Positions 42,200 through 54,735 of a stretch of DNA of 64,000 nt are shown here, piece by piece; the stretch's first letter is position 1; the number at the start of each line of letters is the position of its first letter. A program made the translations under genes and the position numbers. Source of the DNA: Chloroflexota bacterium. Lineage in GTDB: Bacteria; Chloroflexota; Limnocylindria; P2-11E. Where the stretch lies: positions 124,001-188,000 of the forward strand of contig JACQAT010000007.1 of assembly GCA_016194865.1 (NCBI GenBank). Reading direction: 5' to 3'. The notes beneath the pieces were generated by a model. It did not search any database, had not been told where the DNA came from, and was given only the letters and a program-made list of their open reading frames with translations.

Positions 42200-44139
42200 G
42201 CGCGGCCCTCCCGCCCATCCGCGTCATCGGGACCGCGGGCCATGTCGACCACGGCAAGTCCACCCTCATCCGCGCGCTGACGGGGATCGATCCCGATCGC
42301 CTGCGCGAGGAGCAGGAGCGCGGCATGACGATCGATCTCGGTTTCGCCTGGGCGACGCTCGCGGACGGGACCGATGTCGGCATCGTCGACGTCCCGGGTC
42401 ACCAGGACTTCATCCGCAACATGCTCGCGGGCATCGGTGGCATCGATGCGGTCGTGCTCGTCGTCGCGCTCGATGAGAGCGTGATGCCGCAGACGCGCGA
42501 GCACCTCGCGATCCTCTCGCTCCTGGGCATCGACCGCGGCGTCGTCGCGCTCACGAAGCGCGACCTCGTCGACGACGATTGGGCGGCGCTGGTCCGGGAC
42601 GAGACGCGTGTCGCGCTGCGCGGGACGCCGTTGGAGCGGGCGCCGTTCGTGGAGGTCTCCGCCACGAAGCGCGCGGGCCTCGACGAGCTCCGCGCCGCGA
42701 TCTCGAGCGTGCTCGGCGCAGCGCCGGAGCGTCGCGATACCGGCCGGCCGCGTCTGCCGATCGACCGAGCGTTCACGATGACCGGCTTCGGCACCGTCGT
42801 CACCGGGACGCTGCGTGACGGCTCGCTCGCGATCGGCGACGAGGTCGCCATCGTGCCCGGCGATCGGCGCGCGCGCATCCGCGGGCTCCAGACGCACCGT
42901 CGCGCGATCGAGGTCGCGCGCCCGGGCAGCCGCGTGGCGGTGAACCTCAGCGGCATCGACAAGGACCAGCTGCGCCGCGGGCTGGTGCTCGCGCGGCCGG
43001 GCACCCTCGCCCCGACGTCGCTGCTCAGCCTGCGGCTCGCGGTGCTCGAGGGCGTGAGCGCGACGGTGACGAATGACGATGCGCTGAAAATTCACGTCGG
43101 CACCGACGAGGTCATGGCGCGCGTGAGCGTCCTTGAGACGGCCGGCATCGCGGCCGGGCAGGAGGGCTGGGTGCAGCTGCACCTCGCGCAGCCGGTCGCT
43201 GCGGCAGTGGGGGATCGTCTCGTCGTTCGCCGGCCCAGTCCCTCCGAGACGATCGGCGGCGGTGTCGTCGCCGACGTGAGTGGCGAGCGCGGGAAGCGGC
43301 GCGCCGACGCGGTCGCCCGCCTCGAGCGGCGCACGGCGCCTTCGCCCGCCGCGCGGTTGCTGGCGAGCTTCGACGTGGCGCGCACGCTCGACGAGGCCGC
43401 GGAGCGCGGAGGGCTCGACACGGCCGAGCGCGCGGCGGCGATCGCGGCATTGCTGTCCGCTGGGGACGCTCTCGCCATCGCCGATGCGTATCTTTCGCGC
43501 GACTCGTTCGAGGCGCTCGCGGTCAAGGTGGAGCGGATGCTCGCGATGGCGCACCGTCGCGAGCCACTCCGACCCGGCCTCGCGCGCGAGGAGCTGCGCG
43601 CGGTCGCGAGCCTCGCCCCGAAGCGCTGGCAGGCCGTGCTGGCACGGCTCGTCGCGGAGGGCCGCGTCATCGAGCGCGGCACATCGCTGGCGCTGCCGGC
43701 GCATCGGCCGACGCTCAGCGCGCTACAGGAAGCGAGCTGGCAGCGGGCGCGCGCCGCGCTGGCCGCGGCGCCGCTGCAGCCGCCGGCCCCGAGCGCACTT
43801 GAGATCGAATATGGTATCGACCGCGCGCTGCTCGTCGCGCTCGCCGATCGCGGTGATCTGGTGCGCATCGGGACGGATGCGGTGTTCCTGCCCGATGCGG
43901 TGGCGAGCTTCGCGACGCGCGTGATCGACGAGCTCGCGAGCGCGACATCCATCACCGTCGCGCGCGCGAGAGATCTCACCGGCTCGAGCCGGAAGCACGT
44001 CCTTCCGCTGCTAGGATTCCTCGACGACCAGGGCATCACGCGTCGCGTCGGCGACGAGCGCGTCCTGCTCGTCGGTCCCGCCGAAGCCCACGAGCGCCTC
44101 GCGCGCGCCATCCACAAAGGGGTCCCTCCGGGAGAGTAA
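42196..44139 (+). CDS. selB: Selenocysteine-specific elongation factor
   Basis: A 647-residue translation factor that brings selenocysteinyl-tRNA to UGA codons with a SECIS element. G motifs: GHVDHGKST (15-23), [22 protein letters not shown] and TKRD. EF-Tu-like domains II and III follow, then several winged-helix domains ([28 protein letters not shown] in pieces, [17 protein letters not shown]) that read the SECIS hairpin. The first canonical start (ATG 42325) would delete the P-loop. The CTG at 42196 overlaps the upstream stop as CTGA and gives the full protein, so CTG is the likely start. Confidence 0.93.
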   Translation: MSAALPPIRVIGTAGHVDHGKSTLIRALTGIDPDRLREEQERGMTIDLGFAWATLADGTDVGIVDVPGHQDFIRNMLAGIGGIDAVVLVVALDESVMPQTREHLAILSLLGIDRGVVALTKRDLVDDDWAALVRDETRVALRGTPLERAPFVEVSATKRAGLDELRAAISSVLGAAPERRDTGRPRLPIDRAFTMTGFGTVVTGTLRDGSLAIGDEVAIVPGDRRARIRGLQTHRRAIEVARPGSRVAVNLSGIDKDQLRRGLVLARPGTLAPTSLLSLRLAVLEGVSATVTNDDALKIHVGTDEVMARVSVLETAGIAAGQEGWVQLHLAQPVAAAVGDRLVVRRPSPSETIGGGVVADVSGERGKRRADAVARLERRTAPSPAARLLASFDVARTLDEAAERGGLDTAERAAAIAALLSAGDALAIADAYLSRDSFEALAVKVERMLAMAHRREPLRPGLAREELRAVASLAPKRWQAVLARLVAEGRVIERGTSLALPAHRPTLSALQEASWQRARAALAAAPLQPPAPSALEIEYGIDRALLVALADRGDLVRIGTDAVFLPDAVASFATRVIDELASATSITVARARDLTGSSRKHVLPLLGFLDDQGITRRVGDERVLLVGPAEAHERLARAIHKGVPPGE

Positions 44140-44150
44140 AGGGAGCAGCC

Positions 44151-45608
44151 ATGAAGTTCCGCGCGGCGCGCCCGAGCGAGGTCTCCGGTATCGATGTGAT
44201 CGTGGTCCCGCTGTTCGACGACAAGGTCCTGCCGAAGGGTCTGCCGCGCGCGACCCGCGCGATCGTCGAGCGCATGGCGGATGAGGTCGGGAGCGCGCGG
44301 CTCTACACCGTGCACACGCACTTCGGCGAGAAGGCCGGGCGGGTCGTCCTGGTGGGAGCCGGGAAGCGCAAGGAGTACGAGCCGGTGCGCGCGCGCGGGT
44401 TCGCCAGCGCGGCCGTCAAGTCCCTGTGGTGCTCGAACGCGCGGACCGTCGCGTTCTTCGCGGAGAGCGAGGGCATCGGGATCGAGCGAGCCGCGCAGGC
44501 GACCGTCGAGGGTGTCCACTTCGCGATGTGGCGGCCTGAGACGCACCGCAGCCGGCCCGAGGAGCGACGTCTTCCGAAGCTGGACACCGTCACCCTGCTG
44601 ATCGACGGCGACGTGCGCCGCGCCATCACGCGCGGCGAGGTCGCGGGGCGGGCCGTGAATACCGCCCGCCGGCTGGCCAACGAGCCGGCCAACAAGATGA
44701 CGCCGACGATGTTCGCCGCGGAGGCGCGCGAGCTCGCGCGCGCCGCGGGGATCGAGTGCGAGGTCCTCGACCGCAAGAAGTGCGAAGCGCTCGGTATGCA
44801 CAGCTTCCTGTCGGTCGCGCAGGGGAGCCACCAGCCTCCGCAGCTCGTGGTCATGCGCTACAAGGGCCGCGGCGGGAAGGGCTACGACCTCGCCTTCGTG
44901 GGCAAGGGCATCACCTTCGACTCCGGCGGCATCTCGCTCAAGCCCGCACTGGACATGCACCAGATGAAGGCGGACATGACGGGCGCCGCCTCGGTCGTCG
45001 CCGCGATCGCGGCCGTGGGCGAGCTGCGTCCGCGCATCAACGTGATCGCGATCGCGCCGTGCACCGAGAACCTGCCGGGCGGGGGAGCCACCAAGCCAGG
45101 CGATGTGTTCACGAGCATGAGCGGCAAGACGGTCGAGGTCATCAACACCGATGCCGAGGGTCGTCTCGTGCTGATCGACGGCATCACCTTCGCCCAGCGC
45201 GAGGGCGCGAAGCGGGTGATCGACGTCGCAACGCTGACGGGCGCGATCGCCGTGGCCCTCGGCCCCGTCTTCACCGGACTTTTTGGCAGACCGGACGAAT
45301 TCGTGGAAGTCGTGCGCCACACCGGCAAGGAGGCCGGTGACCGCCTCTGGGCGATGCCGCTCACGGACGAATATCGCGACGCGGTCCGCAGCGACATCGC
45401 GGACATCACCAACAGCGCCGGCCGCGACGGCGGCGCGATCAAGGCGGCGGCCTTCCTCGATGCGGCGGTCGAGTCGGGCACGGAGTGGGCGCACCTCGAT
45501 ATCGCGGGCACGGATTGGTCGGACAAGGACCGCAGCGAGTCGCCGAAGGGTCCGCAGGGGCCCGCGGTGCGCACGCTCATCGCGCTCGCGGAGCGGTTCG
45601 CGGTCTGA
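44151..45608 (+). CDS. pepA: Cytosolic leucyl aminopeptidase (M17)
   Basis: A 485-residue M17 aminopeptidase that removes N-terminal residues from peptides. The catalytic domain shows FVGKGITFDSGGISLKP, DMTGAASVVAA, NLPGGGATKPGDV and the signature NTDAEGRLVL, with the metal-binding Asp/Glu/Lys set. The N-terminal domain covers about 1-170. It is preceded by AAAGGGAG. It follows selB by 11 bases. Confidence 0.93.
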   Translation: MKFRAARPSEVSGIDVIVVPLFDDKVLPKGLPRATRAIVERMADEVGSARLYTVHTHFGEKAGRVVLVGAGKRKEYEPVRARGFASAAVKSLWCSNARTVAFFAESEGIGIERAAQATVEGVHFAMWRPETHRSRPEERRLPKLDTVTLLIDGDVRRAITRGEVAGRAVNTARRLANEPANKMTPTMFAAEARELARAAGIECEVLDRKKCEALGMHSFLSVAQGSHQPPQLVVMRYKGRGGKGYDLAFVGKGITFDSGGISLKPALDMHQMKADMTGAASVVAAIAAVGELRPRINVIAIAPCTENLPGGGATKPGDVFTSMSGKTVEVINTDAEGRLVLIDGITFAQREGAKRVIDVATLTGAIAVALGPVFTGLFGRPDEFVEVVRHTGKEAGDRLWAMPLTDEYRDAVRSDIADITNSAGRDGGAIKAAAFLDAAVESGTEWAHLDIAGTDWSDKDRSESPKGPQGPAVRTLIALAERFAV

Positions 45609-45629
45609 CGGAGCGGCATCGGTAAGATA

Positions 45630-45641
45630 GAACAGATGGTC
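45630..45641 (+). promoter_or_regulatory. LexA-box-like site before the helicase gene
   Basis: GAACAGATGGTC differs by one base from the GAACNNNNGTTC pattern of Gram-positive and actinobacterial LexA boxes. It lies six bases before the helicase-nuclease start. An overlapping inverted repeat, GATAGA/TCTATC (45626-45645), is also present. Confidence 0.25.
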
Positions 45642-45646
45642 TATCC

Positions 45647-48619
<2,973 letters not shown>

Positions 48620-48685
48620 GGGCGTCGCGGCGCCTCGCTCGGAGAGCGTCCCAGCGCTGTCTGTGCAGAAAGACGCGCTACCAGA

Positions 48686-49618
48686 TCAGGTGGCAGCCGC
48701 GCGACCCGCTGAGGGCGCGCGAACGAAGGCGACGAGGACGACGATCGCCAGCACGATGAAGATCGCCAGGAGCGCGAAGATCCCGCGGTAGCCGAAGCGC
48801 GGGAGGAGCAGCTCCGCGGCAATGGTCACCGAGAGCGGGATCGACACGGAATCCGCCGAGGCCTTGGGGCCGGCGAAGACACCGGTCGCTGCCGGCGGGA
48901 TGAGCAGGGTGAGGAGCGGCCAGGCCACGCGAGGTAGCGCAGCGCCTGGCGGTGCTCGCGTAGGGCCCCCAGCGATGCGCGGAAGCCCGGCGCTCCCTCG
49001 ACCGTCGCCGGTGTGGTGGGCTCGCGGATCCCCACGACGGTCAGGCCGAACTCAGGAGCATCAGCGCCGAGACCGCCAGGTAGGACCACGCGGGGACCCC
49101 GGCGGTGGCGGTCAGCGCGATGACGGCGAGGAAGGCAACCTGGGCGACGAGCTGGACGGCGTTCGAGATGCCGGAGAGGAGCGCGCGCTCGCGGGGCGGC
49201 GCGATGTCGGCGAGCAGGGCGACGTAGGGGTCGTACGCGACGTTGAAGAAGACCGAGAACGGGAAGATCGCGATCGCGAGAGACAGGAGGCTCGACGCTC
49301 CGCTCGCGAACAGGAAGAACGCCGCCGACAGCGGGACCGCGACGAGGATGAAGGGACGCCGGCGGCCGAGACGCCCGCGCGTCCGGTCCGACAGCGCGCC
49401 CAGCACCGGCGGGGTGACGCTGCCCTCGATGCCGCGGGTGCTCGAGAGGAGCCCGGTGATGAGGTCGGGCGAGCCCGCCGCGCGGAGCAGCTGCGGCAGC
49501 ACGAAGTTGTTGAATGCGTAGAAGGCGCCGCTGCCGACCTGACCCGCGGAGTAGAGCGCGATCCGCGCGCGCGGGGGGTCAGCTCCGGTGGCTCGCTCAT
49601 CTCGATCAGATCGGACAT
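48686..49618 (-). pseudogene. Degraded MFS sugar/cation symporter gene
   Basis: Fragments of one major-facilitator transporter lie in order on this strand but in different frames: MSDLIEMSEPPELTPRA (start 49618), then YSAGQVGSGAFYAFNNFVLP through LIPFSVFF-type helices to ALMLLSS (about 49570-49041, with SDRTRGRLGRRRPF loop), then TVVGIREPTTPATVEG and ALREHRQALRYLAWP, then LLTLLIPPAATGVFAGPKA to the C terminus. At least three frame breaks and the loss of several central spans are evident. It is a decayed GPH/sucrose-transporter-like gene. Confidence 0.8.
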
Positions 49619-49741
49619 GGCGGCAGCCTGGTCAAGCCCTTGCCGATGCTGGTGCGTGAGATTAGAACAGGTGTTCATGATGCTCCGCAGATGCGAGAAT
49701 GGGGCCGCGCGGGGCGGCGCAGCTGGCCTTCGGAGGGTCCG

Positions 49742-50881
49742 GTGGATCTGATGGTCGCGGTCGCCGGCGTCTCGCTACTTTTTTTGGTAGCTGGTGCGGT
49801 GCTGTGGTGGCGCGGCCGCCCGCAGGCCTCAGCGCCTCGGGCGAGCGCTCAGCTCGACGCGGTGCAGCAGGCAATGCACTCGAACATGACGCTGCTCCAG
49901 CAGGCGATCGGGGAGCTCGGCACGAGCAACGCCCAGGCCATCGCCGATCTGCGCGGCGAGGTGCAGCGCTCGCTCGGGGCGACCGAGCAGCAGCTGCTGA
50001 CGCAGACCGGCTCCACGCAGCGCGTCCTGGGCGAGCTCTCGCAGCAGCTGGGGTCGCTCGGTGAACAGAGCGCGCGTATCGGCGAGCTGGCGAAGGACAT
50101 CGGGTCGCTCCAGGATCTGCTCCGGGCCCCGAAGCTCCGTGGCGGGTTCGGGGAGCTGCTCATGGAGCGGCTGCTCGAGGACAACCTGCCGGTCGGCAGC
50201 TACGAGCTCCAGTACGCGTATCGGAACGGCCTGCGCGTGGACGCGGTGGTGCGCTTCTCCGATCGTCTCGTGCCGATCGACGCGAAGTTCCCGATCGAGT
50301 CGTTCAACGCCCTGCGCGACGCGAACGACGACACCGAGCGCAAGAGCAAGCGGCGAGCGTTCCTGCAGCAGGTGAAGAGGCACGTGGATGCGGTGTCGCG
50401 CTACATCTCCCCGGAGGACGGGACCGTCGACTTCGCGTTCCTCTACGTGCCCGCTGAGAACGTCTTCTACGAGTGCCTCATTCGGGACGACCCGGAGATC
50501 GACCTGTGGACCTTCTGCAACGAGAAGCGGGTGATCCCGGCCTCGCCGAACACGCTGGTCGGGTACCTGCGCGTCGTGTCGCTCGGGCTCCGCGGGCTCG
50601 CGATGCAGGAGCGCACGCGCGAGCTCCAGCGCGAGATCCAGCGGGCCGCGCTCGAGCTCGGCAGGTTCCGCGATCAGCACGACCAGCTGGGGAAGCATCT
50701 CGTCAACGCGGCGAACAAGCACGCCGAATCGGTGCGCGCGCTGGATCGCGCGACCGACGCCGTGACGGCGCTCGCGCGCACCCCGCTCGCCGAGCAGAGC
50801 CGCCTTCCGCTGCCTCGCACACCCGATGAGCTGCTCGGCGACGCGCTCGGCGCGGCCTCCGTCGATCGGGAGCCGCGCTGA
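49742..50881 (+). CDS. rmuC: RmuC-family DNA recombination protein
   Basis: A 379-residue RmuC protein. One membrane span at the N terminus (about 4-22) is followed by a coiled coil (about 35-120, Gln-rich) and the restriction-endonuclease-like core (LRGGFGELLMERLLEDNLP, VDAVVRFSDRLVPIDAKFPIESF in pieces, VDFAFLYVPAENVFYE). E. coli RmuC limits inversions at short repeats; its activity is undefined. Start GTG 49742 has GGAGGG five bases upstream. Its stop overlaps the next frame as CTGA. Confidence 0.9.
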   Translation: MDLMVAVAGVSLLFLVAGAVLWWRGRPQASAPRASAQLDAVQQAMHSNMTLLQQAIGELGTSNAQAIADLRGEVQRSLGATEQQLLTQTGSTQRVLGELSQQLGSLGEQSARIGELAKDIGSLQDLLRAPKLRGGFGELLMERLLEDNLPVGSYELQYAYRNGLRVDAVVRFSDRLVPIDAKFPIESFNALRDANDDTERKSKRRAFLQQVKRHVDAVSRYISPEDGTVDFAFLYVPAENVFYECLIRDDPEIDLWTFCNEKRVIPASPNTLVGYLRVVSLGLRGLAMQERTRELQREIQRAALELGRFRDQHDQLGKHLVNAANKHAESVRALDRATDAVTALARTPLAEQSRLPLPRTPDELLGDALGAASVDREPR

Positions 50882-51228
50882 GGTCGGCCCTCGCGGCCGT
50901 GGCGGCGGTGGCGTTCGCGGTGCTCGCGTTCGCGGTCGCCACACGCGATCCCGCCGAGCGCATCGCGGTCGGCGTCGTCATCGGGAGCGCGGGCATCGGC
51001 GTCGGCGCGCTGGCCGCGTGGATCATGTTCGGTGGGGCGGCGAGCGGTCACGGGCGCCGCGCGCGCGCGCGCGCTGCCGTCGCGCTGCGGCGCGGGGCGG
51101 CCGTCGGCCTGGTCGTCTCGATCCTCGCCACGCTGCGCGTCGCCGACGGACTGACCCCGATCACCGCGGCGTTCGTGGTGCTCGCGTTCGCGCTTGCGGA
51201 GGTGACGCTCTCGGCGCGCGCATCCTGA
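50878..51228 (+). CDS. Multi-span membrane protein of unknown function
   Basis: A 116-residue (from CTG 50878) or 109-residue (from GTG 50899) protein with four hydrophobic segments separated by short loops and a basic stretch (GHGRRARARAAVALRRG) between spans two and three. This ATP-synthase-I-like look is not enough for a family call. The CTG overlaps the rmuC stop in the CTGA arrangement seen at other junctions. Confidence 0.6.
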   Translation: MRSALAAVAAVAFAVLAFAVATRDPAERIAVGVVIGSAGIGVGALAAWIMFGGAASGHGRRARARAAVALRRGAAVGLVVSILATLRVADGLTPITAAFVVLAFALAEVTLSARAS

Positions 51229-51238
51229 GTGCTCTAGC

Positions 51239-52417
51239 GTGGAACGCGTGGACAGCGCTGCTCTGAAGGCCAAGGTCGTCGAGCGCGTCGCCGCGCGCCG
51301 AACGGACCTGGATGCGCTCTCGCTCGCGATCCACGCGAAGCCGGAGCTGTCGTTCGAAGAACGGTTCGCCTCGAAGAGCCTTGCCGACTACGTCGCGACG
51401 AGCGGCGCGGCCGTCACGCGCGGCGCGGGCGGCCTGGAGACCGCGTTCGTGTCCGAGTCGGGCAAGGGCGGACCGCTCGTCGCGATCCTCGCCGAGTACG
51501 ACGCGCTGCCCGGCGTGGGCCACGGCTGCGGTCACAATCTCATGGGGACCGCCTCGGTCGCGGCGTACCTTGCGGTCCGCGAGGTCCTCGACGGCCTCCC
51601 TGGGCGCGTCCGGCTGATCGGCACGCCCGCCGAGGAGCGCGGCAACGGCAAGGCCATCCTCATCAAGGCCGGGCTCTTCAAGGACGTGGACGCGGCGATG
51701 ATGTTCCACGCGGGCGACCGCGACGAGATCGATCCGCTGATGCTCGCGATGGTCAATCTCGACGTCGAATTCCGTGGCAAGGCCGCGCACGCGGCCGCGG
51801 AGCCGCACGCCGGCGTGAACGCGCTCGATGCGCTGTTGCTCGCGATGGGTTCGGTGTCCGCGCTGCGGCAGGTCGTCCGCACCGACTCGCGGATCCACGG
51901 GATCATCACCGACGGCGGGCTGGCGCCGAACATCATCCCGGAGCGTTCGGCAGCGCGATTCATGGTGCGGTCACCCGACAACGCCTACCTCAATGAGCTG
52001 AAGACGCGCGTGCTCGCGTGCTTCCAGGGCGCGGCCACGGCGACCGGCTGCGAGCTCAAGGCGTCCTGGAGCGAGACCTGCGAGCGCGTCACGACGAACG
52101 CGCCGCTCGCGGAGGCGTTTTCGAGGAACGCGAAGTCGCTCGGGCGGACGCTCGACCCCAGGCGGCAGGGCGACACGCACGGCTCGACCGACATGGGCAA
52201 CGTCATGAGCGTCGTCCCCGGCATCCATCCCTTCCTCGCGATCTGCGATGATGGCGTGCCCGGCCACTCGCACGCCTTCACGCAGGCGGCCGCGACGCCG
52301 CGCGCGCTCGAGACCATGCGTCTCGCGGCCGCGGCGCTCGCGCAGACGGCCATCGACGTGCTCGCGGATCCCTCGCTCGTGAGGCGCGCGCGGGAGGCGT
52401 TCGACGGCGGTCGCTGA
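51239..52417 (+). CDS. M20-family amidohydrolase
   Basis: A 392-residue M20D-type metallohydrolase of the AbgB/HipO group that cleaves N-acyl amino acids or amino-acid conjugates. Metal and catalytic segments are ILAEYDALPGVGHGCGHNLMG, TPAEERGNGKAIL and FRGKAAHAAAEPHAGVNALDA, with the dimerisation domain in the middle and PGHSHAFTQAA near the end. Starts at GTG 51239 or 51248. Genes for a D-amino-acid N-acetyltransferase-like protein and an enolase-superfamily racemase lie downstream, so this enzyme could remove the acetyl group in that pathway. Confidence 0.88.
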   Translation: MERVDSAALKAKVVERVAARRTDLDALSLAIHAKPELSFEERFASKSLADYVATSGAAVTRGAGGLETAFVSESGKGGPLVAILAEYDALPGVGHGCGHNLMGTASVAAYLAVREVLDGLPGRVRLIGTPAEERGNGKAILIKAGLFKDVDAAMMFHAGDRDEIDPLMLAMVNLDVEFRGKAAHAAAEPHAGVNALDALLLAMGSVSALRQVVRTDSRIHGIITDGGLAPNIIPERSAARFMVRSPDNAYLNELKTRVLACFQGAATATGCELKASWSETCERVTTNAPLAEAFSRNAKSLGRTLDPRRQGDTHGSTDMGNVMSVVPGIHPFLAICDDGVPGHSHAFTQAAATPRALETMRLAAAALAQTAIDVLADPSLVRRAREAFDGGR

Positions 52418-52679
52418 GCGGGCGCGCGACCGGTTCGGCGAAGAGGCGTCGGTCGAAGAGGCGGAGCGCCTGGCGCGGTACTACGACCTCATGCTCGATC
52501 CCGAGGACCGCATGGCCTGCCTCACGCGGGCGCGCGCGCACCTCGCGGCGGGCGGCCGGCTGGCGCTCGATTCCGCGCACGGCGGCTACGACGGGAGCCC
52601 GCTCGACGAGCGTCCGCGCAAGATGCTCATCGTCGCGACACGCCGCGAGCGATCCGGTCGCGAGCGCCGCCGTGCCTAG
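52418..52679 (+). pseudogene. Remnant of a class I methyltransferase gene
   Basis: A frame open from the M20 stop to 52679 reads RLARYYDLMLDPEDRMACL then ARAHLAAGGRLALDS, the middle of SAM-dependent methyltransferases (post-motif I to motif III). The SAM-binding N terminus is missing and no proper start exists before ATG 52491. A C-terminal basic stretch overlaps the next gene by a few bases. Most likely a deletion remnant. Confidence 0.4.
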
Positions 52680-53712
52680 CGAGCCGTGCGTCGCCATCCT
52701 CACCGAGGGACTGCTCACACGCGTGACGGCGAAGACCGCGATCGGCGTGCTGCGCTACGCGCCGTATCCAGTGGTCGCGGTGATCGATTCGACGCGCGCG
52801 GGCACGGACGCCTCGACGCATGTCGGCGTCGGCAGCGGCGTCCCTGTCGTCGCCACCGTCGCCGAGGCCATCGAGCGTGGGGCGAACGTCGTGCTGGTCG
52901 GCACCGCCGCGCCGGGCGGGAAGATCCCGGAGTCGTACCGGCCGCTGCTGCGCGATGCGCTCGAGCGTGGGCTCGAGGTCTGGAACGGGCTCCACGAGCG
53001 CGTCCTCGACCATCACGATCCGCGGGTGCGGGAGCTGCGCGAGCCGCCGAGCGATCTGGAGATCGGCGGGCATCGCGCCCGTCGCGCGGGCGCGCGCGTC
53101 ATCTTGACCGTCGGCTCCGACGCGGCGGTCGGGAAGATGACAGCATCGCTCGAGCTCGTCGCGGCGCTCGAGCGCGGCGGCGCGCGTACCGCGTTCGTCG
53201 CGACCGGCCAGACCGGCATCGCCATCGCGGGGCAGGGGATCAGCGTCGACGCGGTCGTCGCCGATTTCATCGCCGGAGCGGCGGAGCGCCTCGTCTGCGA
53301 CGCGGCCGAGACGAGCGACTGGGTCATCGTCGAGGGGCAGGGCTCGCTCACGCATCCCGGATTCTCGGGCGTGACGCTGGGCCTGCTGCACGGCAGCGCT
53401 CCGGACGCGCTCGTGCTCTGCCACGACGCCGCGCGGGTGACGGTGAAAGGCCATGACGACATCCCGCTGCGGCCGCTGCGCGACCTCGTCGCGATCTACG
53501 AGTCCGCGGCGACCTGGTCACGAGCGGACCCCCGCGTGCGCATCCCGGTCGTGGCGGTCGCGCTCAACACCGCGGGCCTCGCCGACGCGGCCGCGATGCG
53601 CGCCATCGAGGCCGCCACGCGTGATATCAGCCTGCCTGCCGCCGACCCCGTGCGCGAGGGTCACGGCGGAGCCGACCGCCTGGCGCGCGCGATCCGCGGG
53701 GCGCTGCCGTGA
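52672..53712 (+). CDS. DUF1611 protein, DgcN-like D-amino-acid N-acetyltransferase
   Basis: A 346-residue DUF1611 protein with an N-terminal Rossmann-like domain (about 1-130, VVLVGTAAPGGKIPESYR) and a C-terminal P-loop domain (LTVGSDAAVGKMTASLEL, TGQTGIAIAGQGISVDAVVADF in pieces, VEGQGSLTHPGFSGVTLGLL in pieces). DgcN from marine bacteria, of this family, acetylates D-glutamate; its partner DgcA then racemises N-acetyl-D-Glu. The next gene encodes an enolase-superfamily protein in a GTGA overlap, matching the dgcN-dgcA pair. Confidence 0.82.
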   Translation: MPSEPCVAILTEGLLTRVTAKTAIGVLRYAPYPVVAVIDSTRAGTDASTHVGVGSGVPVVATVAEAIERGANVVLVGTAAPGGKIPESYRPLLRDALERGLEVWNGLHERVLDHHDPRVRELREPPSDLEIGGHRARRAGARVILTVGSDAAVGKMTASLELVAALERGGARTAFVATGQTGIAIAGQGISVDAVVADFIAGAAERLVCDAAETSDWVIVEGQGSLTHPGFSGVTLGLLHGSAPDALVLCHDAARVTVKGHDDIPLRPLRDLVAIYESAATWSRADPRVRIPVVAVALNTAGLADAAAMRAIEAATRDISLPAADPVREGHGGADRLARAIRGALP

Positions 53713-54728
53713 AGGTCGCGGTCCGGACCGTCGACGTCCACCTCGAGGTGCCCTTCGCGATCTCGCGCCACGTGCGCACCGAGAAGCGCGTCGTCCTCGT
53801 CGAGGTCGACGACGGCCGGATCGTCGCCCGTGGCGAGGCATCGCCGGATCCCTTCTTCGGCGAGACAGCGGAGACGCTTGAGGCGGAGGTGCGCGATGCC
53901 GTCACGCTGCTGCCCGAGGATCCCGCCGACCTCGCGTCGCTGCGCGCGGCACTACGGCAGCGCTTCCCGCGGGGGGGCGCTGCCGCGTGCGCGATCGACA
54001 TCCTCGGCCACGACCGCGCGGCGCAGGCCGCCGGTGTCCCACTGCGCACCTTCCTCGGGCTCGCGCCTGCGGCCGCGCCGCCGACGTCGTTCACCATCGG
54101 CATCGCCGAGCCGAGCGTCATGGCCGACCGTGCGGCCGCGGCGGCGCAGAAGGGGTTCACCGTACTGAAGGTGAAGCTCGGGCATGGCGAAGACGCGGAG
54201 ATCCTGCGCGCCATCCGCGAGCGCTATGGCGGCACGATCCGCGTCGATCCCAATGCCGCGTGGACGCCTGGGGAGGCGCCCGAGCGCATCGCGCGCATCG
54301 TGCCCTTCGGCATCGAGTTCGTCGAGCAGCCGGTCGCACCCGCGGACGTCGCCGGCCTGCAGTGGGTGCGCGAGCATTGCGAGGTTCCGATCGTGGCCGA
54401 CGAGGCGGCCGTCGTCGCGAGCGACGTCGACCGGCTCGCGCCGGCCTGCGATGGCATCAACGTGAAGCTGCAGAAGTGCGGGGGCATCGCGGAGGCGCGC
54501 GCGATGATCGCGCGAGCGCACGAGCTCGGCCTTCGAGTCATGTTGGGGTGCCGCGCGGCGGAGACGAGCATCGCGATCGCCGCGGCCGCGCATCTGGCCC
54601 CGTCGGTGGAGTGGGCGGACCTCGACGGGAACCTGCTCATCGTGGATGACCCATTCCTCGCGGTGCCCGTCGAGCGCGGGCGCTTCGTGTTCAGCGAGCG
54701 ACCCGGCCTGGGCGCGGTCGCCAGATGA
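53709..54728 (+). CDS. Enolase-superfamily epimerase/racemase, DgcA-like
   Basis: A 339-residue enolase-superfamily enzyme of the dipeptide-epimerase/N-acyl amino-acid racemase branch. Catalytic lysines are in LKVKLG (K154/K156) and NVKLQKCGG (K253/K256). Metal ligands are D180 (RVDPNAAW), E206 (FVEQPV) and D231 (VADEA). DLDGNLLIVDDPF near the end resembles Ala-Glu epimerases. In the dgcN-dgcA context it probably racemises N-acetyl-D-Glu to the L form; L-Ala-D/L-Glu epimerisation in murein recycling is the alternative. It overlaps the DUF1611 gene by four bases. Confidence 0.82.
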   Translation: MKVAVRTVDVHLEVPFAISRHVRTEKRVVLVEVDDGRIVARGEASPDPFFGETAETLEAEVRDAVTLLPEDPADLASLRAALRQRFPRGGAAACAIDILGHDRAAQAAGVPLRTFLGLAPAAAPPTSFTIGIAEPSVMADRAAAAAQKGFTVLKVKLGHGEDAEILRAIRERYGGTIRVDPNAAWTPGEAPERIARIVPFGIEFVEQPVAPADVAGLQWVREHCEVPIVADEAAVVASDVDRLAPACDGINVKLQKCGGIAEARAMIARAHELGLRVMLGCRAAETSIAIAAAAHLAPSVEWADLDGNLLIVDDPFLAVPVERGRFVFSERPGLGAVAR

Positions 54729-54735
54729 GCACGCG

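Noticed and set aside
39438-44150. A tRNA-Sec gene near selA/selB
   Set aside because: There is no room between the overlapping genes and no long variable-arm cloverleaf was seen.
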